Under the pieces are notes generated by a model. That model saw only the letters and a list, made by a program, of their open reading frames with translations, did not search any database and was not told where the DNA came from. Source: Kalaharituber pfeilii (lineage: Eukaryota > Ascomycota > Pezizomycetes > Pezizales > Pezizaceae). From it: a stretch of 64,000 nt of DNA. The stretch covers positions 496,001 through 560,000 of the forward strand of contig WHUZ01000001.1 of assembly GCA_015179045.1 (NCBI GenBank), given 5' to 3'. Both the position numbers and the translations under genes were made by a program. Shown here piece by piece: positions 10,681 through 23,480 of the stretch (position 1 is the first letter of the stretch; every line of letters begins with the position of its first letter).

Positions 10681-12600
10681 TTGTTCAAGGGTTGCAATGG
10701 GACTTTGACAGTTTATCCCGTCCAGGCTGCCATGTCGGCCGGTCGATTCAGCAGACCGTCATATTACTGAATCGATCACCCCGTCAAGGCATTGCTGAGT
10801 CGTCCCGTTATATGTCATATTGGTGTATAGATGGAACTATCAAGAGAATTCGCACAATTCGATAATATTAGTGGACAGGTCGACCCACTGGTGTATCTGC
10901 CGGAACATAGATTAAATTGCAGCAATAAAAGTTATTTCTGGTTGATACTAGGGCGGCAATTGTAAAACATTTCTTTTCTATTTGAGAAACTTGTCTAATA
11001 CGGTTTATTATTATACAGGATTTGAATACACAAGTCCAAGATCGACTGGATCGGAGATGACAGCAATAGCTTAAGGCCTTCCAGTTCCCTTCATCCCCTT
11101 TGCTCATTGCATACCAGCATAGAAATATTGGTGCCTCTGTCTCATCACTAAAATCTTGCAGTGGTGGTATCAGCAAGCGGAAATGGCGGAGCCCCAAACA
11201 ACGGCCATGATACTCTACAATCTTGTTCCAGAAAACATTTTCCCTATATAATTCCACTCATTGTCAGCAAGGAAAAGTATGGTGAAGTAAGAGGCTGGTG
11301 AAGTGGAGAATTATGCCAGAAGTATGTCAGCTTTATCAGGGGAGGGATTGGAGTTTAGGAAGCCATTGGGGGAAGGGAGGAAAGGCGTAATATACAAGGG
11401 CTGGCAGGTAGTGCGAGAGGCAAGGCGAGAGGTAGGACGAATTGCAAGCTAGTTTTGTGAACATGTACTTAAACCGTAGGCCCCGAACTGTAGCTATAGA
11501 ACCCGCCGCTGAAACGCCGCTGGTGATATTGTACCCCTTTGCAAGATCATAGTCAGGCAGTTGTATACCTTTTAAAACATGACATTAATTCTCATTAGCA
11601 TTAAAACTGCAGCTGTATATTCACGAGACTAGCAGCTGTAGTCAGAACAATCAACTACACCTAATAAAAATCGGTTCAAAGAACTACATAGTACACATAT
11701 TGCAGCGCACGCTTCACCGCCAATAAAAACAATATTAATCACCGGGCGCCCATGATCACTTCTGTCGCGGTGACTCCATGATGAAATAAATAAGAAAGGG
11801 CGGCATGCGGGCTAGTGATAAAAAAAAAAAAAAAAAAAAAAAATTGCTTTTGTGTTAGAAATATCGATCTGCATTGTTCTTAGTTTATTTCTTAGTAGTG
11901 GCAGCAAAGAGTTCTGCGAGCATTTTGGAGCAGGACACGTTAATCAGGTGGGAGATTGCCAGGGTGGAGCAATTGAAGGCGCGGGAGAACTGGAAGCTCA
12001 CCTCATCGTTGCCCACTCGTTCCTGCGTAGTGGGGGGAAGGGTATTCGGTTTCGTGCTAATTGATGGGTGGGAGAAGATATCGATTGTCTGGAGATCTGG
12101 AGGGGCAACGGTAGCGGTGATGGTGTAGATAGGGTATGTTATCAATCGGTTGGTGGGAAACAAACACTTGCTTCAACTCTAGATGCTGTTTCGCAGCGGC
12201 CACCTCTATAGTGTAAGTCTGGTTGTATTACCGTCCCGCAGAGCCCCACGAACGTTAATATTAACCCTTAAGTAAAATAGATTTTCTTAAACTACTGTAA
12301 AAGATGCCTTCTAGAAAAGGAAGGGCAGCCCCCCACCGCGGCGCTGTACTCTTCCCCAGGAGCACGCACCTGTTTTTTACTGTATTCACGACTAAAAATA
12401 TGAATGGGCTTCATGTTGTCACCTTTTAAATTCTCTGTAACAGGGCAACGTGGAGATAACTAGAATTTATGTGCAACAGTAAAATCAGGTTACCCTGAGA
12501 AACGCAATGCAAGCTTACCACAGACTGCGAAATTGTTAAATTCAATCACCACCCAACCACCTTTCGTAACCTCTGTTCTTCTGTAATATTATCACCTCAA
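10681..12600. other. Intergenic, no confident gene
   Basis: Short open frames on the minus strand (10868-11257 and 11885-12163) show no family signature or splice context that I can recognise. One F2 tail with a long poly(A) lies at about 11798-11843. Confidence 0.45.
11798..11843 (+). mobile_element. F2 mini-retroposon
   Basis: The 3' half of the F2 tail (GGGCGGCATGCGGGCTAGTGAT) is followed by about 23 A. It is a strongly 5'-truncated copy. No clear target duplication was found. Confidence 0.65.
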
Positions 12601-12610
12601 TTCTTTTCTT

Positions 12611-12656
12611 TTTTTTTTAAATATCATTACTCGTATGCCGTCCTATGGACTATGAA
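12611..12656 (-). mobile_element. F2 mini-retroposon, minus orientation
   Basis: A T-rich run is followed by ATATCATTACTCGTATGCCG and CCTATGGACTATG. This is the reverse complement of a diverged F2 tail, including both arms of its hairpin. No clear target duplication was found. Confidence 0.65.
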
Positions 12657-12840
12657 GAGATTAAGTACAAGGAGATAAGTACAAGGAAATAAAGGCAAAA
12701 TCAAGCACAAACTCAATCCATAAACAAGGCATTTGCCATCTCTCCATCTACCCCAGCATCTTCACTACAGGGTCCCTTTCGCCCTCTCTGCTCGCCGGGA
12801 GCCTATATATCGCCTCCAATCACCTCAAATTGCATCTACC

Positions 12841-15414
12841 TTATTTTCCGGCATTGGCAGAACTCCCTTTAGATGCTCGCTCCCGCAACTCTCGCAACTC
12901 CCGCACCTGGTCGGGTTGCCCAATTTCACCGAATGAAGCAGCAATGTATCTGATAGTTATATGGGTGGCTGGGTGGTCGGCACCCAATACCTTTTCTTCC
13001 CCGGCCAATGCTCGCTGATACCACTCCAGCGCTTTACTATAGTGCCCTTGGTGATGAAAGATCAGTGCCATGTTGTAGATCGTAGCAAGGGTGTCTGCGT
13101 GGTCTGCACCCAGTGATTTTTCTCTCCCGGCTAATGCTCGCTCATATAGCTCCAGTGCCTTCTTAGGTTGTTGGTGCTGATGAAATACCGTTGCGATGCT
13201 GTTGACTGTAGCAAGGGTATTTGGGTGGTCTGCACCCAATGCATTTTCTTCTCCAGTCAATACTCGCTGATACCACTCCAGCGCTTTGTCGTATTGCTCT
13301 TCTTGATGAAAGACCACTGCCATGTTGTACATCGTACGCTGAGTGTCTGGGTGATCTGCACCCAGCACCTTTTGTATCCTAGCCAATGCCTGCTCATACA
13401 ATTCCAGTGCCATGATATATTGTCCTTGTTTATCAAATACCAGTGCCATGTTGTAGATCGTTCGAAAGGTGTCTAGGTGTGCTGGACTCAGTATCTTTTC
13501 TCTCTCAGCCAATGCTTGCTTGTACAACTCGAGTGCCTTGTTGTATTGTCCTTGATGATGAAAGGTTACTGCCATGCCCTTGAGAGTTTTAAGGGTATGT
13601 GAATAGTCTGTGCCCAGAGCCTTCCCCTTCCAGCCAATGCTTGCCCATACAATTCCAGTGCCCTATTATACTGCCCTTGCCGATAAAAGGCCGTTGCCAT
13701 GTCACTGACAATATCAAGGGTGACTGGATGGTCTTTGTCCAGCAACTGCTCACCTTCAGCCAATACAGCCTTACATATCTCTTCGGCCTGTCTATAATAG
13801 CCATTATTCAAATATACTGCAATCAGATGACGTAATGCTATCAACCCCTCTTCATACTCTACCTCGTACTCCTCGGCCTTCATTGCTACTACTAGATACT
13901 TCATTTGCTTTTTTAGAGCAATGATATGTGGCAGGATTCGCCGCTCAAAAACCCAGTCCTTTACCTGACGTCTTCTGCTCGAAGGAATAGCAAATTGCGG
14001 ATGAAACCATAAGAAATGCCTTGGTGACTATCCCGATAAGTCTTTCAGGTTCTGTTTCCAGTTTCTTTTGGGCCCACATATGAATTAATGGGTGGATACT
14101 AAAACTATCGTCACCATTCTTCCTCTTTGCCATTGAGTAAGAGAACAGTGTCCGGATTGAGTCTCCCAGACTTATGTCTGTAGCAAGGTGTAAGCTTCAA
14201 ATCTGCATTATTAGCCTTGCTCGATTCAGATATAGTTGTACATACCATCCGTGGGAAATTTCAATTCCTCGCCGCAGCAACTCCTCACAAATGTCATTGT
14301 TGTCAAGAAACCCACATAATAGCAGCAGCTCTGCAGCATTGGGATTTTGATTCTGAATTGCTTTGAAGGACAGATCCCATGTAGCAAAGACAGATTTGTC
14401 ATGTTCTCCAACTTTTCATTTCTCGCTCAAGAGGTAAGTAATATTGGCATTATACTCTATCAGATAGCGACTGAACGAATACTGGCAAACATGGATACAG
14501 GCTCCAGCCTGATCTATGGCAAGCGGCAGACATTCAAGTTTCTATGCAACTGTGGCAGCAGCAGCTTTCTCATGATCAGGCTCTATATACCTTCCATTCG
14601 TACCGTAAGCTATATATGGAAGGAAGGTCCTCTCTTCCTACGAAATCAGTAATCCGTCGAACATCTGGAAGGATGAAGGGGATCCCAAAGGATAATTGTA
14701 GTGACCTATTATGGGGCATCCTGATGGTAGCATCAGGTGGCAACACATTGAAGAGGCCATCGATATATTTTGTTGGTTGGCCTACTAGTTCATTACACTT
14801 TGCTTTGTCTGTGCTTGCCCAACGCAGCTTGCTGTAAGCCAGCACAGATTGCTGTACCTTTTGAGCAACTTTAGTAAGGCAAGCAATTTCTTCGTTCATA
14901 TTGGAAAGGATCTTTGGGTTTTCTAAAAGGTTAAAGACACCAGGATTGAGACTCGAAATAAGTGAAGCATGAGAGCTTGTAGATCGACCAGCCTGCCGGC
15001 CTGGGATTGAACATTTAAACCGAATCTTGGAGAACAGGCGCTCAGCTTCGAAACTGTGTCGTTTCCTACTCTTATTGTTTTCTCCGGTTCGCACTGATAC
15101 CTTGCTTGCAGTTCGGCAATCTTTGCAAATACTGCAACTATCCTTGCTAGACCTGCTGCTGCATATCGATACCACTCATCACTAGGATCAAGGCGTTGGC
15201 TTTGTTGGATAGAAGTACCGTCCAGCCCCCAGCCTTGCTCCCATCGCTTGAGTCGTAGCCCTTTAGTCCGGAGATTATGCAAAACAGAGTCATGTGCATA
15301 GCCAATTTCTTTCATTTCAGAAAAAATGTTGGAGCACTCTCGTCCGACTGTGGCCAGAAGTCCTGCTAGTCCAACGATTCCGACGGCAAGACCCGCTGTA
15401 TCCATGGCCATCAT
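12841..15414 (-). pseudogene. Degenerate HeLo-TPR NLR with NB-ARC lost
   Basis: A second NLR relic. The N-terminus at 15414 (MDTAGLAVGIVGLAGLLATV) is a HeLo domain, the membrane-acting cell-death domain known from HET-S-like proteins. It continues in another frame to LRWASTDKAKCNELVG near 14800 and a VGRED linker at about 14640. About 100 bp later the reading resumes at the helical region after a nucleotide-binding domain (DQAGACIHVCQYSFSRYL, then AAELLLLCGFLDNNDI at about 14340-14290), so the P-loop and Walker B are absent. The C-terminus (13904-12841) is a series of kinesin-light-chain-type TPRs (YNMALVFDKQGQYIMALELY, LGADHPDT). Frame breaks lie near 14960, 13990 and 13626. Confidence 0.82.
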
Positions 15415-17585
15415 GTAATGGAGACAAGTGAGATGAAATCTACAGTATGTATTGTGGTAAGTCTGGGTTGGTAGATGAAAATTGATCATCTATATATGTA
15501 ACATAGGGGGTGGTGTGTTACCTAACAATCTGTGACGTCTAGTTTTGAGACAACATTCAGTCTCAACACGAGCTCAAGCGCTTCGAAATAAGAAGCTTCC
15601 GAAAGTTAGAACGTGTTTTTACTGCCGGTTCAGAGATAGAGTACTGTAGAAGAGGATATATCGGATACAATTGCACGAGACTCCTGGATGAAGGGACGAG
15701 GCTACCTGACTCTATGGAAATCACTACAACTAGCATAGCCTCGTCCCCATATGCATGAGGCGTTTGTTTCTACTTAGAGCTATCGCTTCTACTTGTATAC
15801 AGGCATAAATAACCGGAACACTAGGGGGTGCCGACAGGGGTATGGGCTGAGGGAACAACGCCAGTTTTTGAATTGAATGTTCAGGAGGTCAATATATGAG
15901 TTACTGCAACTCTATTTGTGTGTCCTCTATTAGTAGCAATTTCGGTAGCCATACGCGTATACGTCTAGGCATGCATCCTAGAAGATAAAGAAAAGTATCT
16001 GCATTGAGCGAGTCCCACTCCCTCAATACAGCTTCCTACAACATAGAGACCATTTCTCCACCCCTGCCGACAGCCCGGTATTTACGCTGTATACATTGAG
16101 ATTGTGCTCGGTCCGATACAGTCCCAATGGATGTGATTGGCCAATGCGTCGACCTATATCCAACGATGCAATAATGCATTGGTAGATCGTTCAAACGATA
16201 CAGCTATGGGATGAATTGGTGAGTCGTCTGCTTGAACCATTCAGCAATATGACGCGATATAGGATGAGTATCATGAGAGTAAGGAATGCGATGCACTACT
16301 GAATCGGCTGGCCGATTATGGCATACTCGAGAGAATAAACTGCCAAAAGATCGTTAGAATGCTCCCCATGTGAGTGAATCCCGTACTACTAAAAAATAAA
16401 GAATAACTATATTTCTTCCGTTCTGTCTGGCAGTATAGCAATCTTGTATACCATTGAAGATTTATACCAACTGCATCTTTTTTTTTGATCAATTGATGGG
16501 CGCATGAGAGCTCTAACTTGCGGGCACGTGAGCGCATCAGATGGACCAGGTCTATAACATCATCGGCGGACGAACCCAGGTTGAGCTGGGCATCAATTCC
16601 ATAGCGAGAGTCACTGCCTCTTAGAAAACAAGCAACTGATGGGGTATTCTGAGAGGATTAAACTGATGGGTATGAGGGACTGGTCTCTTGTCTAAAGCAT
16701 GTTCAAACTGTGCCAGGCGCGAGATTGATTCTTACATGGAACTCCAAATGGACGAGGTCTTTAACATGGCAGGCGGAGGAAATCATAACTGCGTTGGGCG
16801 GCGAATTCCAAAGCAAAGAGGTGCTGTTCTCTCTCTAGAAAAAGGCAACTGGTGAATATCACGAGGAATTTTGCGGTACCGAATGGTTCTTTTACTGAGG
16901 TGCGCACACAGGGTTTTCTTGTGAGTTTGAGGAATTGGTGCACATATGGGAATTCCTGTCAATATTATCCTATTCGACTGGACTGGCAGGTAGTCACCGC
17001 TATTACTGACGTAGGTAGGAAAGTTCAGGTAGGTAGCCACCGGAGTAGAACAGGAGTGGCCAGAGGCTTTGGGCAACTTGGCATCGTACCTGCCTGCATG
17101 GCGTAGTTTTCCTGCATGAAATCTTGCGAGGGTTAATGATGCAAAATGTTTGAATCCATGATTCAGTACCTTCCGTGCATGGAATTATTTTATTCTTTTT
17201 AACATAGTATAAAAGAACTAAAAGCCCAAAGGTCCATAGGGGAATAGACAATACCTTTGATGGTGGGTTATCTGTTACAGTTACTGAGCTTGTCACGTGC
17301 GCTAGAACCTCAACGGCGAGGCTACTATAGGTACTAGCATGAGACTATGTATGATAATCCTCTCGCTTCACTTTGTGACTATGCAAACCCTCCAGGCACA
17401 CTTTTCAAAGTTTAAGTTCACTTAAGCTTAGTTCCATACATTGCAGTAGTAGTATCTTGACCTTTTTATATACATCAGTATCGTACTGTACAAGAGATTA
17501 ACAAAGAAAGTATAAAAAGAACACCAATTGCAAGATGCTAGCTTCGTGCAGTGCGCAACAATCATAAAGCAGCCAACCATATCGC
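15415..17585. other. Intergenic with small duplications
   Basis: No gene recognised. Two diverged copies of a segment of about 105 bp lie in tandem at about 16541-16645 and 16747-16855. A block at about 16975-17105 resembles 51265-51425 on the same strand (ACAGGAGTG-CC-GAGG, then GGCTTT-GGGCA, then TACCTGC), so it belongs to a dispersed repeat. Confidence 0.5.
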
Positions 17586-18567
17586 TTAATCCACCTCGTC
17601 ATCCTTCTCGCTTGTTGTCTTCTTCGGCGCCTTCTTCTCTTCCGTCCTAATTCTATCCGTAGCCTACCATCTCGTTCCCATATTAGCCATTCTCAAAAAG
17701 AAACCAAACCACGATGTGAGCACCTACCCATATCGTATCAATCGCTAAAGAAAATGGGCCAGGGATCCTATCAATCAACCCAATCCCCACTGTGCGAACC
17801 TTACTCCTCAACAAATCCTGCGGCTCAACCGGCACCCCATAGTTCGTCCTCACAAATTCGTGAAACGGGATATACACATCCTCCCACTCTCCTATGCGCT
17901 CCGCTGTAAGCCTGTGTTGGTGAATGTCACTAGGCACGATGCCGTCGGTCTGCAGGTTAACGTAATAGCGTCCGCCGTCGGATTTGACACGGAGAGCAAG
18001 ATATGTGTAAGGGTCGATATCCCAGAGTGCTCTGCCGAAGAGGGTGTATCCACGCTCCAACGTCCTCCATGCAGCATATCCGGACCGATGGACGTCGGGG
18101 CGAGAAGGCGGGAGGGTGATGTCAATGTTTCCGCGGAAGAGAGCATAGGGGTGTGGCGGATCATTGGGTGAGTGCAGTGGGGGCTCCGGATGTGGGGAGT
18201 CGGGAGTCGGCGCCGGGGGCGGTGCGGTCGGGTCGACGAGGAGAAGGTCAGCAGTTGAGAAACCGTCGAGGTCAGCGTCGGAGAAGACTTTGCAGGCGAG
18301 GATGTCGGCGGGGGTGCGGAATTGGTGGAGAACAAGGTCAGAGAAGGTGTCTGTGACGGCTTCGAACTTGATTGCTGCGGGGGAGAAGAAAAGGATGCGT
18401 AAGAGTTGGGGTTAGCTGCGCTGGAGGAGAGAGGGCTGGGGAGGGTGGGAGGGGGAGGGGGCGAAATGAGAGTAGATACCCCGGTTGGTGGATCTCTTGA
18501 GCTCGTCGAGGCTGCGCTTCCAGAAGCCGCCGCCTGCGATGGAGCGGAGGAGAAGTGTCGGACGCAT
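17586..18567 (-). CDS. CIA30-family protein
   Basis: Predicted mitochondrial protein of the CIA30 (NDUFAF1) family, which assists assembly of respiratory complex I. My model has three exons (18567-18480, 18374-17728, 17663-17586), all with GT-AG borders, and totals 270 codons before the stop. The N-terminus MRPTLLLRSIAGGGFWKRSL is basic and fits a targeting peptide. The CIA30 domain includes FRGNIDITLPPSRPDVHRSG, YYVNLQTDGIVPSDIHQHRL and VRTVGIGLIDRIPGPFSLAI. The C-terminal tail is lysine- and glutamate-rich. It is divergent from the prefoldin gene, with about 680 bp between the starts. The family is clear; orthology to the characterised Neurospora assembly factor is inferred. Confidence 0.85.
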
Positions 18568-19251
18568 TGCAGCTGTGCAATCTGCTGCTATAGATGTGGG
18601 GCTGAGTGAGTGTTGGAGGATGTTGCGTTGTGAGATCGCGCGTCGCAGGCAAAGCTTCAAGGTTGCACCCAGCACATCATGAAGCCGCTTGCACCCCACT
18701 CAAGCATCAATGACGTAGTCAGCCGCAAACCCCACCAGTGAAGAATCGATTCCCTATCTTCCACCGCTGTGTGTAGGCAGATCTTTTGTCAATAAAAATA
18801 TTAGAAGTAGTCCTTTCGCATGATCAATTTTCTGCTGGTGTAAAAAAAATTCCAAAATTAAAACAGGTAGCCCCGGTTCCCAACTATACATCAATCATTT
18901 TGGATCCGGAGCATTACAGCCCATCCTGTCGACTCTCTTCCCCAGCGTACGTTCGAACCGAGGCCCTCCATTGTATACATTTCCATGGCGTCTTGTGACC
19001 TCCATCATGAGATAACAGACAAATCACTTCACCAAGCTACAGGTCAGTTCGTAGCAAATGTGCAGTGGTTATCTCAAGCCGTTACTTTGCCAAGAGTTGG
19101 AATGATATGCACAAAATAAGCTACACTCCACATAAGATCGACGGTCTATGTAACGTATACAAGAAACGAGCTACAACTACCGACTTCCGACAGCACCACT
19201 GAGGTCAACTTTAATCTCTGCAAAGCTTAAGACTTAGTCACACGATATAAG

Positions 19252-19765
19252 ATGATGAGCCGGCGCATGGTGAGTCTCTCCTTGCACCACTTCTCTAACC
19301 CCACCGCCCATCAACTTCTCATCTCCAGGTCTAGTTCATCCACTAACCGTCCCTGTTCTATTGGATACCCCCCAACAGCTCTCCCGTGACGAAGAGGCTC
19401 CCGATGACATCGAAGTGACGCCCACTGACCAATCCCAAATCAACCTCTTTAGCACTCTACATTCGAAGCATTCTGTCCTCCAATCGACGCTCTCAACAAA
19501 ACATACAGAAAAGGAAGCCCTCACCGATGTGCTCTCTGAGCTTGAGCTCGTCGACGACGATGAATTGGTGCCGTACCGGGTTGGCGACGCCTTTGTGTAT
19601 GTGAAGGCGGAGGAGGCGAGGGGGATGTTGGAGAAGGAGGTGGAGACGGTCGAGGGGGAGATTAGAGAGGTGGAGGAGAAAGTGGGGAAAGGCAAAGAGA
19701 AGATGGAGGAGTTGAAGGTGGGGTTATATGCGAAGTTCGGGAAGGCGATTAATTTAGAGGCGTGA
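19252..19765 (+). CDS. GIM3: Prefoldin subunit 4
   Basis: A beta-type subunit of the hexameric cytosolic prefoldin chaperone, which delivers nascent actin and tubulin to the CCT chaperonin. Two exons: 19252-19269, encoding MMSRRM, and 19379-19765, joined by a GT-AG intron. The product is 134 residues, the usual size. The frame is open from 19361, but the short first exon gives the expected basic N-terminus running into LSRDEEAPDDIEVT. The N- and C-terminal helices form the expected coiled coil (LFSTLHSKHSVLQSTL; EKEVETVEGEIREVEEKVGK), with the central hairpin segment YRVGDAFVYV between them. Confidence 0.88.
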
Positions 19766-20427
19766 GTGTCATGGAATGATGGTGGGAATGAGGGGAGAGG
19801 AAGAGGGGTTGGGGGGAGGTAGGTGGGAGGGGGTAGAGAGAGAATATGGTGGGCAATACATCATGACTTCACGGAAATGGATTTGATTCTTGTGAGGAAT
19901 AATGAAATATATCTGCGCTTGATATAACATATGCAGCAAGTGTTCTCGTGCCGAGGCGTACAGTGGCCGCAATGAAAAAATTTACAGCCTTACTTGATGT
20001 TTAAACAAAACTATCTATGCGCAACGTGATAAAAATGGCACTCCTTTCAGAACCCGAAATTGTAGCCCTTAAGACAATACAAGTGCGAAGAACATTAACA
20101 TGAATAAATCGTAAACTCCAAACTCCTTACCCAGGATATCTTCAGATGAGCAGGGCAAATCCAATGGACAATCACAGTGCTGGACTAGTGTCAAGCTGCA
20201 ATATGTCCTATGGATGGATAATATACAGGTATGTATATCAGATGTGACGTCCCAAATACTTGGGTAGGTACCATTAATGAATATGTTTGTCCCCAGCTCC
20301 ATATGCCGGTCATAAGAGTAGAAGCAAATGGATGGATTCACATCGCGTTGCCAATGGGTGTAGGGTCGTCGAGCATGTGGCCCATTTTCAGAATCTGTTG
20401 CATCACTATTAACGCTATTTGAACGGT
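19766..20427. other. Convergent intergenic region
   Basis: Lies between the 3' ends of the prefoldin and RIB1 genes. It is G-rich just after 19770 and AT-rich beyond. No gene or repeat is recognised. Confidence 0.5.
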
Positions 20428-21758
20428 TCAGAGATTAGGCGCAAGTACCTTCGTTCTTAAATATTCACTAACTTCCTTGCCTTCGACACCACCTTTGATA
20501 CCTCTCCACATTTTCGGTACCATTGAAACCCTACTTACGACCTTGACTTCTTTATTGGGACCTTCCACTGCAGCAATCTTTTCTGGGTTGTTTGTCAAGA
20601 GCCTGATTTCAGTACAGCCTAAGTCAGCTAAAATGCTGGTGGCCAGTCCATAGCTTCGGGCATCGGCGGGATGTCGCAGAATCAAGTTTGCCTGAACAGT
20701 ATCATTGCCGAGATCTTGCAAGTTATACGCCTTGAGTTTTTCCCCCAGACCAATGCCTCGACCCTCCTGGCGCAGATAAACAATTACACCTCCAGCAGGG
20801 TCCATAGCCATGAGACGTGCAGCTTCATCCAGTTGTTCACCGCAATCACACCTTGCTGACCAGGCGGTTTCACCAGTATAACACTCTGAATGAATGCGAA
20901 CCAGTGGCGCAGTCAATCGTTTTTGCGCTTCGGTAATATGCAGTGGCATCTGTAGAGGAGATTGTTGAGAGTGATCGCTAGTTTCGACTCTAGAAGACAC
21001 ACGACCCGGATACAGGCGGCCAACGTAAGCCCCACGAATCATCCGATCCATCTCAGTTTCGCCCTCTCTCGGCGCATCTAGTGACTTAGATCGTATTTTA
21101 TCGCCGAACACGATTGCGAGGTGTTCCTTGTTATCTATGCTATTCTGGTAAAGATGGAGGAAGATTTCCGAGCCGGCCGTACTTTATATGACGTTTAGCT
21201 AACGATTGTACCAGATGGGTGACTGATTGTACTTGTACTCACGTTGGAATACGAGCTCTGACAACACAGCTCACCTATCTGACCATCAATATGCACGTAC
21301 AATAAAACTTCGTGTGGAACCTAACCGCATACCTCAGGCAGCTCTTTCATCAAGTGTCGATTTATATGAACCTGGCCTGCTGTACTTACACCCAAGAGGC
21401 TGGGTGTACCTGGCGCGCTGGTGGGAGGTGTAAAGGCTGGCGATAGTAAGCATGGCGGGACTTGAGATTCCTCGATGAGAGATTGAGTGCGAGACATGGC
21501 GTGCGAGGAAGCCCTTGAATAGGGTCGAGAAGTAGGAGAGGAGTCATTGAGATGCGGTAGAAAGCGACCAGTTGAGGGGCGGGGCAGAGGAGAGTATAAA
21601 GCCGGGAGACCCGCAGAGGCAGATGGCGGAGTATGAGCACCATTGCTGGAGGACTCATGATCAGAAACATCAGCCGATGGGTCCTCTGGCAATGGGGCTG
21701 ACTTCTGGTCTGATTCGGACCGAGAAAAAGGTGACTCGCAGCAGGTCTCGTATGACAT
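20428..21758 (-). CDS. RIB1: GTP cyclohydrolase II
   Basis: Catalyses the first step of riboflavin synthesis, opening the GTP imidazole ring to release formate and pyrophosphate. Three exons (21758-21333, 21274-21243, 21181-20428) total 403 codons. Exon 2 is only 32 nt; its phase and product ([11 protein letters not shown]) match the family. The catalytic domain shows the zinc-binding cysteines in [20 protein letters not shown], the [20 protein letters not shown] segment and [10 protein letters not shown]. The N-terminal 140 residues are low-complexity (Ser/Pro), as in other filamentous ascomycetes. The frame stays open upstream to 22193; I chose the ATG at 21758 for the length usual in the family. 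Confidence 0.92.
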
Positions 21759-23480
21759 AATTGTGTTGCTGGCTAGATGGGAATCGAGACGACCAATTGT
21801 TTGTATATAAATAATAACAACAGAGGGTATTAATTTCCACACCGCGACAGAACGTCCGCGGTTTAAGCTAGGAGCGTCGGGCTGAATAGTTGCCGGTGCA
21901 ATTGACTTCCGAGCGTAGAGGGGAAGAAGCTGAGGTACCGAAGACGAAAATGATGAGCGACACTCTGGGTGGCTATGAGGACTGACAAGACTGAGACGAC
22001 AGGTAGAGAATCGAGAGCAGCTCGCGGGAAAGAGTAAATTGGAGGTAGATTGGTGGGGGATGTTTCTGAGAAGATATCTCGGTGTACGGAGTAGCCACCT
22101 TGCTGTGCTGTACGGCTGCTCGTTCCATGGCCTTCTGTCGGCTCGCCGGAAAAACGCCGGCCACTCCGTCCCTGCTGCCCGTGGTTCCCCCACAAAATGT
22201 GTGGGGCGTCTGATGTCTGCGCCCGGCAGCGCACTTGGCTGGTCCGGCGTGGCGTAGACCTAAGCACTAAGGATGCCGCCCAGGGCTGCAGACAGTAAGT
22301 AAGCGATTCCTGGGCCTTAGAAATTCATCTGCGTCTGACAAATCGGATCGGGCTTTGACATTTCATACTCACGGTTAGTAACAGAGGCGCATGCATGTCA
22401 CCGTCTGCAGGCAGATGGTACTCGAGTACAGTATCATACTTTACAGTCCTCCCTAGCAGATGCACGGGTTCTCCTACTACCTACGAAGCCTCTATAGGAT
22501 CCCTTCAGCGTTGTGCATAGCTTCTGCACTCTATAGTGGCTATAACCACCTTTCAGTACTGGTACATGTTTGAGGACTAAGTTATTGTATCAACACCTCC
22601 TAGACCATGTTATCCATGAAAGTTCATCTGATACATAATGTACCTTGCAACCCAACAAGATACTCAATGACATTGATTGCGAAAGACTTGCTTTCTAATT
22701 CTGTACCACATCGATTTCTCTTGTGGGAATGGATCAAAAGTGGTGAGACCACAGCATGCTGCTTATCTGATGGAGTGACGTTATTACGAGAGGTTGCCTA
22801 CTGAAAACAACCAGACGATGCCTTAATGCGTAGTGACGCATCGACAGGTAGAGCAGACGTGGTATGCACACCTTTTTTCTTTTTTGTTAATCAAGCCTTC
22901 GAGCTGCTTTATGTACTCCCAATCGCGAGTGAGAAAGGGTTATGATACCCGCAGACTTCTTCCAGAACGATGGCTATGGGTTCGTTGCAATGTATGAATA
23001 TGACCACCACTAGTAAATTGCGCTGGAGGCCATACTCAGACACTGTCGGGGAACCTGTTCTGGACAGAGTTTCAGAATGCAGACTGCCACCATTGAAGGT
23101 ATTTTTATTTTTATTTTTATTTTTATTTGAATCGCCTCTTGAGTAGTTACTTCTGCTGTATGTGCGACTTCAAAAGCTGAAGTTGCTCTCTAATCGTGGT
23201 CGAAGGTGCCAATTGACACGTCCTGCATTAGTACCAAACGCCAATACTCTTACCCTCCCATAATCACACATCTACGCTCCTTACGCACCCACTCGAGCTC
23301 CTTCATCTAACAGAAGCCGAAAGCAAACCCTGAAGCCCGTAATTTATCCTGCCATTTAGCACCCAACCTCACCCCTGCAAACCCGCCCCACATCCCGCAA
23401 CCTCCCCCACAAAATCACCAAATTCCCGTATTTCCATCTTCGACGAAGGATCGGAATACCCCTCAGGGGCCCAGCCGGTG
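21759..23480. other. Divergent intergenic region, RIB1-GEM1
   Basis: About 1.7 kb between two divergent starts. The RIB1-proximal part is an open but low-complexity extension of exon 1. A (TTTTA)n microsatellite lies at about 23101-23130. No other gene is recognised. Confidence 0.5.

Noticed and set aside
10413..10865. Open frame of 150 codons on the plus strand
   Set aside because: It runs through the dispersed direct repeat without family similarity, and its partner copy at 7430-7980 is not open in the same frame.
21759..22193. Extended RIB1 N-terminus from the upstream in-frame ATG
   Set aside because: The extension is compositionally biased and would make the protein unusually long. The ATG at 21758 gives a 403-residue product closer to the family size.
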